64,000 bases of DNA. Source: Gorsachius magnificus (taxonomy: Eukaryota > Chordata > Aves > Pelecaniformes > Ardeidae). Positions 38,801 to 49,650 of this stretch are shown here, piece by piece (the stretch's first letter is position 1; the number at the start of each line of letters is the position of its first letter). A model generated the notes under the pieces. That model was not told the DNA's origin, did not search any database, and saw only the letters and a program-made list of their open reading frames with translations. The translations under genes and the position numbers were made by a program. The stretch spans positions 122,778,337 to 122,842,336 of the forward strand of contig CM067083.1 in assembly GCA_034008185.1 (NCBI GenBank), given 5' to 3'.

Positions 38801-39455
38801 TGAAGAGTATAAATTAATATATCTTCAAACCCAAAACATCCTGGACTTGATGGAGACTTGATGAGGGTTCCTGATTAAAAAAAAAACCCAAAGGGTTTTA
38901 TGCAGGAAGATCAGAACTGGTGAAACATGGCAAGTTGCCCCATATGAAATTGCAGCCTGTTTAACTATTAGTTTGTCCCTACAAAGTGAACAGGCTTGTC
39001 ATGGTTATGTTCAGGGACTTAAGAATTCATTTCTTCCCCCTTTATATTCTCTGTGTATCCGAACACTGTGGTTATGCCACAAACACACCTTATATAGTCC
39101 TTCATCACAGCCCTGATGGACAGGGAGGAAAGTCTCCAACTGAAGCATATTCTGAAGACCACATTTCACAGTGGGTTAAACAGGCAACACCAATAGGACC
39201 TGAGGAACCATTTAATCAACTCCAGGATGCTGTTTTGATGCTCAGACCCAATATGAGCCTCTCCAAATAGAGGGGACACAAACAGCAAAGACAGCTCATG
39301 TCTAATTCAGAAAGAGCAATGAACAACCTGTTTTGGAAAACAGGAGAGGAGCAGGAGCAGCAGCTGACCATCTTCTTCTTCTATGGACCCTCCTTGGCCA
39401 ACAAATCAGCCTGTGGCAACATCTCTATACATCAGCCGTACTTCCCACTGCTGCA
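35815..39455. other. intergenic, no gene seen
   Basis: Only the CR1 tail at 37495 and a short (TA)n run with a T tract at 37448-37477. No coding signal recognised. Confidence 0.5.
37495..37635 (+). mobile_element. CR1 3' tail with extended octamer repeats
   Basis: CTCCCTGCAGGGGGTTGG, then variants of ATTCTATG and ATCCTATG. A TA dinucleotide run and a T tract lie ~30-55 bp to its left. Confidence 0.9.
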
Positions 39456-39461
39456 TTTTCA

Positions 39462-40277
39462 TAGAATCATTGAAATATAGAATCATTTGGTTGGAAAAGA
39501 CTTTTAAGATTGAGTCCAACTGTACCTGTCCACCACTAAACCATGTCCCCAAGCACCTTGTCTACCGGTCTTTTAAATACCTCCAGGGATGAGGATCCCA
39601 CCACTGCCCTGGACAGCCCATTCCAATGCTTAACAACCCTTTCAGGGAAGAAATTTTCCCCAATATCCAACCTAAACCTGCCCTTCAGACCATTTCCCCT
39701 TGTCCCATCGCCCGTTCCCTGGGAGCAGAACCAAATCCCCCCTCCACTTCCCCCTCCTCTCAGGCAGTTGTAGGGAGCGATGAGGGCTCCCCTCAGCCTC
39801 CTCTGCTCCAGGCTGAACCCCCCCAGCTCCCCCAGCCGCTCCCCAGCAGCCTGGGGCTCCAGACCCCTCCCCAGCTCCGCTGCCCTTCTCTGGACACGAT
39901 CCCCCCCCAGGTCCTTCAGGGAGGGAGGGGCCCAACCCTGACCCCGCAGTCAGGGGCGGCCTCCCCAGTGCCCAGCACAGGGGCACGGTCCCTGCCCTGC
40001 TCCTGCTGGCCACACCACTCCTGATACAAGCCAGGATGCCGCTGGCCCTCTTGGCCACCTGGGCACCCTGATGGCTCATATCCAGCTGCCTCTCGACCAA
40101 CACCCCCAGGTCCTTTTCTGCCGGGCAGCTTTCCAGCCCCTCTGCCCCACGCCTGTAGCATTGCGTGGGGTTGTTGTGACCCCAGGGCAGGACCCAGCCC
40201 TTGGCCTTGTTGGACCTCATACAGTTGGCCTTGGCCCATGGATCCAGCCTGGCCAGGTCCTGCTGTAGAGGGACCTA
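39462..40277 (-). mobile_element. CR1 fragment, G+C-rich subfamily
   Basis: About 815 bp. The open frame 39672-40220 (minus) encodes CR1 ORF2 C-terminal sequence (PAEKDLGVLVERQLDMSHQG...). Very like the copy at 57048-57910. Confidence 0.92.
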
Positions 40278-40899
40278 CAAATATCCATAATTTGTGCACA
40301 CTGGGTTGCAGTAGGCACCACTGGACATTTCGCTGTCTGTCTACAGGTCCTATGAACTTCACAACCAGGGAAAATGGTTTTAAATGTAAGGAGCTGGAAC
40401 CGCACGCTGGTGTTGTCAGTTCAGCAGTGACTGCTCAGGTTGTGCTGAGTATTCAAGATCTAATATGAACAGACTGAATTAGGGTTTGTTAGGCTGAGTG
40501 TCTAGAGTAGCTTGAGGCTATGTCTGAAGCATTGCTTGTCAGGGAAAAAAGGGTTCTCAGCGTGAGAGTAAATGTTCTCTCTGTTGGATGTTCAGAAGTG
40601 GAAATATTTTCCGTCAGAATCCAATTAATGGTTCCAGTTAATAAAGAACAAACAGCCAGAGTACCCATGCTTATATGTGACAAAGAGATTAGAGACAGGT
40701 TGCCCAGTAGGGTCAGACATGCTCCTACAAGCTGAAATGTCTTTTGTTCCACTCCCTGTTGTAGGAAGTGGGATAAATTTAGAGCAATGACTTGTCATTT
40801 CGGAAATCAAAAAGGACACAGAGAAAGTGAGCACTGGAAAAAAGTCCAGCTGTGCTATAACTTTCCAACGGCACTGAAGCAGAGTCAAAGTCTCTTTAG

Positions 40900-41700
40900 C
40901 CGTAAGATCAGAGACAAAGTGAAGCTGCTACTGTAGTACGATGACTTTGCGGAGAGCATCGGCACAGCCGAAGTAGGGTCAGAAAATGGAAAATAACTGG
41001 GAATAACTGGCCTCAGTGGAAGCCAGTCCCACAGAAGGGGAGAGCCTTATTCAATACCATCTTTCCCCAAATTCAGAAAAGAGGCACGTAAACCTGGGAT
41101 GAAATAACAAGAACTTCTCAGGAGTCTTTTCACTCTGTGACTCCACTGTAAAATTTGAGAACAGCAAACAGAGAATTACAGTTCAGAGCAAAAAAAAACC
41201 AGGTGAGTATGATCTGAGCTCAGTATTATGCAAGGCTTTGAGAACAAACAGGCGAGCAAGAATACAAAAGAAAGTGCATCATGAGTTCTCTGCTGAATAG
41301 ATTTCAACAGACTGACCTGACGAAATAGGATTTCTTTGTGAAGAGAAGGCATCAGATCTCATCAAATGCACTTTAGCGAAGAGCAGTAGTCAAATGTTCA
41401 CGAAAAGCTACCTTAAATGAAGCGGAGGGGATTAATAAAGGCACTGTAAATTGGCTGAAGTATAATCTTGAAAGGTAAAGTATCAGACAGGAGGGAGGTT
41501 ACTGAGAAATTTTCTCAAAGGTCATTCTTAGAAAAAAAAATCAGGTGTGAAAAAGTTACGTACCGGACCCAAAGCTAGCATGTGCCTTTGATACAGGAAA
41601 GGATTAAGGTAATGCACAGAAACTCGTTGTAAGGACTGGAGTTACAGAAATGAGATTCACAGTGTAAAAAACTAAGAGATTCATAGTGTAAAGTTGTTCA
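40900..41700 (+). mobile_element. old, decayed CR1/L3-type LINE fragment
   Basis: Worn sequence that I recognise as LINE ORF2, for example TGAAAGGTAAAGTATCAGAC-AGGAGGGAGGTTACT, which resembles the stretch before the SGVPQG motif. It has many stops and shifts, and its limits are uncertain. Confidence 0.45.
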
Positions 41701-41730
41701 CGGTGCAAAATTGTTGTTCATGTTCTATCT

Positions 41731-42018
41731 CTTCTCCCAGGTAATGGGTGATAGGACAAGAGGAAACAGCCTCAAGTTGTGCCAGGGCAGGGTTAGGTTG
41801 GACATTGGGAAAAATTCCTTCCTTGAAAGGGCTGTCAAGCACTGGAAGGGGCTGCCCAGGGAAGGGGTTGAGTACCCATCCCTGGGGATATTTAAAAGCC
41901 GGGCAGCCAAGGTGCTTAGGGCCAGGGTTTAGTGGTGGGATGGCAGGGGTAGGGGAACGGTTGGGCTTGGGGAGCTTAAAGGGCTTCTCCAACCCAAACG
42001 ATTCTGTGATTCTGTGTG
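41731..42018 (+). mobile_element. CR1 3' fragment
   Basis: GGTGATAGGACAAGAGGAAA through CCAACCCAAACGATTCTGTG. Confidence 0.9.
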
Positions 42019-42184
42019 CCAGAAGACTAAAACCAAGACTCTGCTCTTGCAAATACCTTGTCACAGTTAAAAAGAAGAGCTGTATTAGTCTGATCACAGC
42101 AGAGGTCTGGGCTAATAATTTGATGTAGCTGTGGAGAAGGCAAATGCAATGGAGGCATCGAACTCTGGACAGAAACAGAGCAGA

Positions 42185-42390
42185 ACTCATGCCTTTACTG
42201 ATATCTTTCTTGTACTGAGGAGCCAAAAATTGGACACCAGACTCCAGATACAGTCCCATAAATGCCACATAGATGGGAAGCAATCACTTCCCTTGACCTG
42301 CTGTCTGTGCTTTTGCTGATACAGCCCAGTACACAGTTGGCCTTCACTGCTGCAAGGATACCCTGCTGACTCACATTGAACTGAATGTTT
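42185..42390 (-). mobile_element. CR1 internal fragment, opposite strand
   Basis: Reverse complement of the ORF2 C-terminal region (GGCCTTCACTGCTGCAAGG, CACTTCCCTTGACCTGCTG); old and without a tail. Confidence 0.7.
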
Positions 42391-42394
42391 GTGG

Positions 42395-45000
42395 TTGGTG
42401 ATGCTACTTGAAAGAACATGTTTTGGAAAAAGGCTGTGGATTTATATAGTGAAATGGAGGAAATGTTACCTTGAGGGAAGTTATGGAGCCGAAGCAGTGT
42501 GGCTTATCAAAGCTCTGTGCTGGGGAGTGATTCAGTTCAGGGTACAAGTATCTTCACAGGGAGAATATACCAAAAAATACTGTTTAACTTAACTGAAGTC
42601 TTCTGAACATCCTGATGCTTTCTTCTTATTTAAACAGACTAAATGTAGAAAGAAAGCTTAGTTCTTAAGAGTGAGAGTAATTAACAGAAGTGATGTCTTA
42701 ATTTCCTGGAGATCTTCAATTCATGACTGGATACTGTTTACCAGGGAAAATTTGCACCGAGTGCAACTCCATGGTGTGTGAAGTCCAGAAAATCTGATTA
42801 TATTTACTTCTCCTTCTTTCTTTAATAATCAGAGAGGTTGTGATCTTGAGCTACCCCAGGGTGCACCCATACTCTAATTTAAACAGTGCTGTACTCCTAA
42901 ATGGTTGGCACAGTCCCAGGAGCTGATGTGTCCCAGGAGCTGAACCAACCCCCATTTCACCAAATCCCAAGTGCAAGTTCAGGAGTTACCATGGACCAAG
43001 GACCATGCCCAATAAGCATTCTGGATAGAACCACACTGGTTTGGAAGCTGATAGAGTTTAATATCATGGTGATGGCCAAAACAGGCCAGCTGGTCTATGG
43101 ACCAGGAGACAGGTCCTGTCTTTGTTTAGTTTGTAGCAAAGGAAAATATTTGAGCAGCTCAGCAGAAAAGCAGATGGCAAGATGAACCAAGGCTGCAAAC
43201 ATCCTTGCCTCCACAGCTGAGCTAAGTTATCCTTTTGACATCTCCTTTCTGCAGAGTATAAGGTTCAGATGACTTAAACATGCTAAGGACTTGGCTTCAA
43301 ATTTTCAGCTGCAAAGAACCAGAGGAGAGGAGTCAAGAGATCCCTGTTCCCTTTGCTGCTGCAGTATCTGAGCCGTTCACCCTCTTGCCTTTCCCTCTTC
43401 TGGATTAAATGAGCCAAGAGCAGTGGAAAAGGGAGGTCCTCTGGGTGCCAGGAGCCACAGAAACAAATCACATCTTGTTGGAAGAACTGAGGACTTTTAC
43501 CTGCTTGTATGAAAATCTCCAACGGAAGGGTTTCATAGAGAGCTCATAGGTATCTGATACCCTTGAAAGGCAATAGGCTATGATGGGATGGGATAGGACA
43601 GGACAGTTTTCTTATTGCCCTCCTTCCCTCTTGAAAATGTGCCCAACATAATTTAATACATGCAAAAAACAAGGAGTCTACCTTAAAACCAGCAAAGACC
43701 ATCATTATTTAATTTGCTGGATAATTCATCTCTAGTTTTAAAGAGCTGTCAAAGTACTCACTTTCTACAACTGTATCCATTGCGTCTGCCTTTCTAACCT
43801 CATTAGCAGTATCATATCAGTCTAATTGATCTGGCAATTACCATTGCTGAACAGTAGAAACCCTCCTTACCTAATACTCTTAAGTAGGCTAGACCAAGTC
43901 CATGTTCACTGCTGAGCATTTTGGGAAAGATTTGCAAAAACTGGTAATTGCAAGGTAACGAACAAGAGAAAATAAGCCCAGATTTATATCATGATGATAT
44001 ACTATAGATTTCTTATTGTGACTCTTGAAAATATTTAGTTTACTGGTACAGAGGCAGCCTGTGTAAACAATACAAGGATCATGCTTACCAGGAAAAAGCT
44101 GGCAAGAAATATGCCCCATGAAAACATCTGTGCAAGGTGACAGATCTGCCTGGGGACGAATGGTTCTAGAATTTCTGGGGAAAAAAAAAAAAAAAATTAC
44201 ATCAAGGCTAGATCATAGCCAGTTCAAAAATACAGTGAAAAAATATGTTTTGTGAAGAAACATAAAAGAACCTTCCCCTCCTCTGCTGGCTTTTCTCCAG
44301 CTCTGCTCTTTCCCCTGGGGTGCAAAGTGCTTCAGCATCTCCCAGCAGTGGTTTCTTGCTTGTATCCGTAGACTCATCCAGACTCATCCTTTCTGGTCCT
44401 TGTGCCTTAACTCAAAGGAGGAAATTACAGCTGTTGGGTTTGCATCCAGAAAAGATGAATCCACACAAACACTGCAGCTCTGCAGGCCGAGCCAAAATTA
44501 GCAATGAGCGGTGGTGTTTGCTTGAATTCAAATGTGAGTAGCTTGAATGAGGGATTCCCCGCTGAACATTTATAGGAACACAGACATTCATTATCTATAA
44601 AATAAACTCTGCATCTGAAAAAAAACCACCCCTGTTGCTGGTCAAGAAAATAAGAAACTGCTTAGTATAAGAGTAATGATTTCTTTTCCCTCAAAATTCC
44701 AGTAAATGGAATTATTCATTTTAAAAGGTTATGAATGGTCAATTGCAGAAATGAGCAGAGTTATTTCCCTGTAGTGGTCATGGGAAACAAGAAAAAGATA
44801 GAGTGCAGAGCAAGGGGAAAAAGCAAAAAAAGAGGTAGGGGCCTGGGAGGGTATAAACATGTAATGGCAAATGGCTTGGGCATAGGCATAAAAAAGAGAG
44901 AAGGAATGGAGAAATCGGGAAAGGGGGTAAAGGAATGACAGATGAGAGGCTGGGAAGAGTCCTTCTCTGATTTACTCTTCAGCATTCTGAACATAACAAA
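42395..45000. other. intergenic, no gene seen
   Basis: A+T-rich sequence with short open frames only; no recognised repeat or exon. Confidence 0.5.
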
Positions 45001-45005
45001 TTTAT

Positions 45006-45250
45006 CATAGAATCATTTAGGTTGGAAAAGACCTTTAAGCTCATCAAGCCCAACTGTTACCCTACCCCTGCCACCCCACCACTAAACCCTGTCCCTAAGC
45101 ACCTCATCTATCCTTCTTTTAAATACCTCCAGAGATGGGGACTCAACCACCTCCCTGGGCAGCCCCTTCCAGTGCCTGACAGCCCTTTCTGTGAAGAAAT
45201 TTTTCCTGATGTCCAACCTAAACCTGCCCTGGTGCATCTTGAGACCATTT
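45006..45250 (-). mobile_element. CR1 3' fragment beside the ovodefensin relic
   Basis: Standard CR1 tail in reverse complement. It occupies the place where the second exon of the broken ovodefensin might have been. Confidence 0.9.
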
Positions 45251-45382
45251 ATGGCCATTGGAGATTGTATTCAAAATTGTCCCACTGCAGGTTGCCCAGA
45301 CAAGAAGACCGAAGGTGGGTAATTCCCAATTTTGACATTCCAGCTCTCTCTGTCCTCTCTAGCTTCCTAGCTGTTGCTTTAC

Positions 45383-45438
45383 CTGGGTGGGCATGGAGAA
45401 GAACAAGAGAAAAACAAAACAGTGTAGAAAATGGTCAT
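45383..45438 (-). pseudogene. decayed ovodefensin exon 1
   Basis: Relic of a signal-peptide exon, related to the exon at 61491-61548. It keeps an ATG (45438-45436), a T-rich stretch encoding hydrophobic residues (MTIFYTVLFF...) and a CCCAG|GTAAAG donor. It is 56 nt instead of 58, so the splice phase no longer fits the family's phase-1 intron. The TATA box is gone: where the intact gene has CTCTATAAAACC this copy reads CTCTAAGCACC (about 45519-45509, minus strand). No six-cysteine exon was found to the left; a CR1 element occupies 45006-45250. Homology continues into the upstream block to the right. Confidence 0.75.
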
Positions 45439-45525
45439 GCCTGGAAGTCAGGGGAGATCTTGGTGCACTGGAGCAAACAATACTCATCAAAAACAAAGAT
45501 AGAGACATCGGTGCTTAGAGATGGA

Positions 45526-46060
45526 CTCCTGCCATGAGTGGTGTGGCAGGAGGAGAAAGCTGAGCAAAACCATCTCCAGAGAGGCGTTGTTTGCTTGCCA
45601 GCATGTGCAATGTCACCCCGACCTGCTGGTCCCACTCACAAAGGCACCCGGCAGCCAGGTCCATGCTCCAGTGGGCTTCTCCTCACCACTTGCCGGCCGC
45701 TTTCACCAACCCGGACACGCGGGGGCAATTCCCCCTCCCCCAGATCCGGCTGCCAGGACTCTGCCGCCAGCACGCATGGAGCCGCCGGGCACAGCTCTGC
45801 TCAATCCAGCGCCAGCCGGGGCTGCCAACAGCAGAGCTGCTCCCCAGAGGTGCATGAATTAAGTCTGGGCACCGTTCTGATAAACTCTGGACACTGTCTG
45901 CAAGGCACGGACACAATGGACAATACCCAGGCATCAGATCCATCATGGGGAATAGTTTTCAGGTGCATTCATCCCTGACCGGTGCATTGACAGTGAGGTT
46001 CCTTGAGGGTCTCCCCGAAATGTGGTGCTCTACAACATTTTCATCACATTCATTTGGCTG
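45526..46060. repeat. duplicated ovodefensin upstream block, copy 1
   Basis: Direct duplicate of 61646-62147 (plus 62918-62945 beyond the inserted CR1). The first ~300 bp differ at only about ten positions by eye. Similarity is lower around 45835-45900 and high again to ~46015. Weaker homology continues into an old CR1 fragment. It belongs to the broken ovodefensin at 45.4 kb. Confidence 0.9.
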
Positions 46061-46129
46061 GGCATTTTGTCTCAGTTCGGGTTTGGGTTTTTTTCCAGTA
46101 TCGATCACGGCCTAAAGGAAATGAAGGAA

Positions 46130-46950
46130 AAATGGTTTATGAACAGGAGTTAATAAATTTCCAGTTACCATGGTGATGGTAGAAGGACACCTCAGAAGGC
46201 TGTTGAGTCCTGAACTATCCAGGGTCTTCATTAGCAAATAGCATAATGGAATAAAGATTGTGCTTACTGAATTTGCAAATAGCAGGCTGAAAGGGACCGC
46301 ACCATGTTGGAGGACACTGGAGATTGACTCTTTTTTGCAAAGAGGGGAACAACTGGTGGAGAAGGTGCAACAGGCAACATCTGGCAATGCAGCAATTCTG
46401 CAGGAGACGCGTGGGGCTGCAGTGAGCCACAAGGTGCACATAATGGTACCATGTCATCCTGTTACAGAAAAGGCAGAAATCATTCTTTCTAAAAAAACCC
46501 AACAGGGTTATCACTTGTTGGGCATTTAAATGAATCCGTTTATTACTCCAAACTGCTGGAATTTCAGGTAATGTGCTGCTTACTACTTAGGGCACCATAC
46601 TTCAAGACAAGGTGGAATAGCTGGAGAGATCCTAGGGCTGAGATGGTTAAAGGACTGAGAAAATACAAAAATCTGGAAGAACTGAGATCGTGATGACGGG
46701 AAAAAAATGTGGGAGTCATGATGCCCCACAAATCTGGAATAAAAAGTACAAAGGGAGGGAATAATATGTTCCCCATAAGTAGGGTGGTCCAGATGAGAAA
46801 CGGTGAGCTGAAACTGCAGTGATGACAGTTCGGTGTTGTATACAGGACAGCATTTCTAGTGGGATGGAGAACGGTGTCCTGAAGGAGGGGAAGTGACGCG
46901 GGGGAGGCCGGTTATTGGTGGCATTCCCGAAGAGGCTTGACACCTTTATG
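46130..46950 (+). mobile_element. old CR1/L3-type LINE fragment, copy near the ovodefensin relic
   Basis: GTGCTTACTGAATTTGCAAA at 46260 resembles the LINE sequence coding LTKFADDTK. It shares homology with 63000-63880, so it was probably carried along in the ovodefensin duplication. Strongly mutated. Confidence 0.5.
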
Positions 46951-47393
46951 AGAGGGATGATTTAGGGTTGTAAGGAGCTCTGCCTGGGGGATGTGGAGCA
47001 GTGACTCTGAGGACATCTCATACATTCCATGTATTTTTGGTAACAACACACAATAAATCATCATAGTTGCATCTTTGCTGGTAGACTGAACAGTACCAGG
47101 GCCCATTCTATGGCCCTGCGGCCAGTGGGTATATCCTGGCCACATCCATAGTATTAAACTCTTCCACTCCAAGCAGGATGTCCACACCCCAGTCATGTTG
47201 GAAATCATACCTGTCCCATGGAGACACATGAAGTGCTGTGGGAAATGTGTTTGCAAAAGCATTAAGTAGCCTTGGAAAAAAGCGTGGCCACGGCTATGCT
47301 AAAAATTTACCAATGGGGACAACCAGCTTGCTATGTCAGGCTTCAGCACAGTTGTTAGTAGAAGTCAGCCATGGAAGAGTAAACCATGCTATA

Positions 47394-47835
47394 GAATCAT
47401 AGAATTTAGGTTGGAAAAGACCTTTAAGATCATTGAGTCCAACCATTAACCCAACACTGCCAAGTCCACCACTAAACCATGTCCCTAAGTGTCACATCTA
47501 CACATCTTTTAAATCCCTTCAAGGATGGGGACTCAATCCCTTCCCTGGGAAGCCTGTTCCAGTGCTTGAGGACCCTTTCAGGGAAGAAATTTTTCCCAAA
47601 ATCCAACCTAAACCTGCCCTGGCACAACTTCAGACCATTTCCCCTCATCTTATCACTTGTTACTTGGGAAAAGAGACCAGCCTCTCCCCCCGGCTCCCCC
47701 CTCCTGTCAGGCAGTTGTAGAGAGTGATAAGGTCTCCCCTCAGCCTCCTCTTCTCCAGGCTGAACGCTCCCAGGGCCCCCAGTGACTCCCCATCAGCCTT
47801 GGGCTCCAGACCCCTCCCCAGCTTTGTTGCTCCCT
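47394..47835 (-). mobile_element. CR1 3' fragment
   Basis: About 440 bp from the tail (ATAGAATCATAGAATTTAGG) to GCTCCAGACCCCTCCCCAGC. Confidence 0.92.
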
Positions 47836-48027
47836 GCGTAGCAGGGACCCATCTAGTCAAGTGTCTTCAGTCTGACAGTGGCCAATAGCTGATACTTAGA
47901 AGAGTGGAAGAACATGGCAAACATACAGTAGCATGTGTTTGGAAACCCATCCAGTCTGAGGTTTGGGGGTTGTTGAGTTGGATATGGATCCATATCATTG
48001 CGCTGAATGCCCTTCAATGGATTTCAT

Positions 48028-48700
48028 GGAAGTATAGAATAGTACAGGGTGCAAGGGAGCTCTGGAGGTCATCTGGTCCAGCCAGCTACTCAGAGCAGAG
48101 CAAACTTCAAAGTTAGATTGACTGACCCACTTGCTTTCTGAACACATTTACAGTTTCTTCCACCACAGTATCCATGGCAATGAGTTGCACCATCCTGTTG
48201 TGTGCAGTGTGAGAGAATAATTTCTTTGTTCAGTGCATCATACTTTTGTATGTCACCTCCTACTTCTCTGGTTATGAGAAATGGAAAACCATAGTTCTGT
48301 CTTTGTTAGGATGCTTACAGTTTTGACGCTGCTGACACACATCCCCACATACTCGTCTCCTCCTATAGTGGAAAAGCCCCAGTATAATTACCACCTCCCC
48401 CAGCTTCCACCATCCTTGCTACCATCCTTTGTACCTCTTCGTGTCCTACTCTACATGTGCAGGGGCAGGGACACCAGCACCGTGCACACTATGCAGCATG
48501 AAGTACCCTAGAAACAGTCGCGGGGGCACGCCAATTTTTGTCAGAGCCCATTCTAGCAAATCCTAACACTCAGTTTTCCTTTCTGACTGCCTCTGGACAC
48601 TGAGGTGACATTTTTTTCTGACATGCCCTTTGGGAGCACCTTTATCCTGGAAGGTGAAAGTAAGTTTGCCATCACTGAGCCTCATTTGCCATCTGCTTGC
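48028..48700 (-). mobile_element. old CR1 fragment
   Basis: Worn CR1 in reverse complement: GGTCATCTGGTCCAGCCAGC at the tail end, and a decayed middle whose CTACCATCCTTTGTACCTCT matches the CR1 RCIERVQRR-coding region. Borders uncertain. Confidence 0.55.
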
Positions 48701-49488
48701 GCTGCCATTCCGAACTGAGATCTTTCTGCCTTGCAGAGTCCTTGCAGTCAGCTTTCCCTTCATGGCTCTGAACAACCTTCTGTCAGCATCAGAGCTCTCC
48801 TGACAGCAGGGATCAGGCTATCTATCTCCATCCCAGAAATTAAGCATGCTTGAGACCCCAGAGCTGTCTGGAGGGTTTGTGAAGAAGTGTCTGCAAGTGG
48901 TCAGCTCATCCAGGCTCCTGGGAAAAGGCTTTCAGCTCCCATGCTTCTGCCCATCAGTGGGGTGAGAGGGGACAACAGAACAGGCTCCATTGAACATGGT
49001 GTTTGCTAAATGTATCAGAGGAATTTTGCCATCATGGTTTCCAAGAGGGTGATACATGGACATTGGGTCCTTCCCAAGCCAAGGCTGCTCACAGAAGGCC
49101 CCCCCTCAGCTTGTCCATCCCCTCATGGTGACAGGTCTAGACAACAGAGGGAGTGTTATCTGTGCACCGTGGCCATGGCTCAGCCCTATTGCACGCAGTT
49201 GCATCCCTGCCAAACGTTGAGAAAGGCCTGAAGACCTCTGATACTGATCTTATTCCCTATGAGGTCCCTCCGCCCCAGCAGATCTATCTACTCACCGTTC
49301 GCTCCTGTCACACTCAATGGTTTTCATTTGAATTAGGTATTGATACCAGATCTGGGGAGAGCAGAGTTTTGCCAACATAGCCAGGTGCAGGGTGGAGGGG
49401 CCAGCGGTTGTGCTGTGCGGTGAACCATGAGCAGTCCTGTGAAAAATGGGACCTCCCCCAGAACCCTCCTCTCTTCTCAGAAACGCGC

Positions 49489-49496
49489 TATAAATA
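49489..49496 (+). promoter_or_regulatory. TATA box of the gallin-type ovodefensin
   Basis: TATAAATA, 97 nt before the ATG. A start of transcription near 49518-49522 (CACTCAG context) would leave a short 5' UTR of ~75 nt. Confidence 0.75.
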
Positions 49497-49592
49497 CGAG
49501 GATCCCCAGCCTCGCCACTCAGCAGCGTCCAGCTCAGGTGTCTCCGACTCTCCTCTCTCCAGCCTTGCTGAGATCCCAGCTCAACTCCAGCC

Positions 49593-49650
49593 ATGAGGTT
49601 CCTCTACCTAGTCTTTGCTGTCTTCCTGCTGGTCTCCTTGGCTGTCCCAG
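49593..49650 (+). CDS. OvoDA1: ovodefensin (gallin type) exon 1, signal peptide
   Basis: Nineteen codons plus one base. Hydrophobic signal sequence; donor CCAG|GTAAGAG. Same length and phase as exon 1 of the minus-strand ovodefensin at 61491-61548. Confidence 0.92.
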
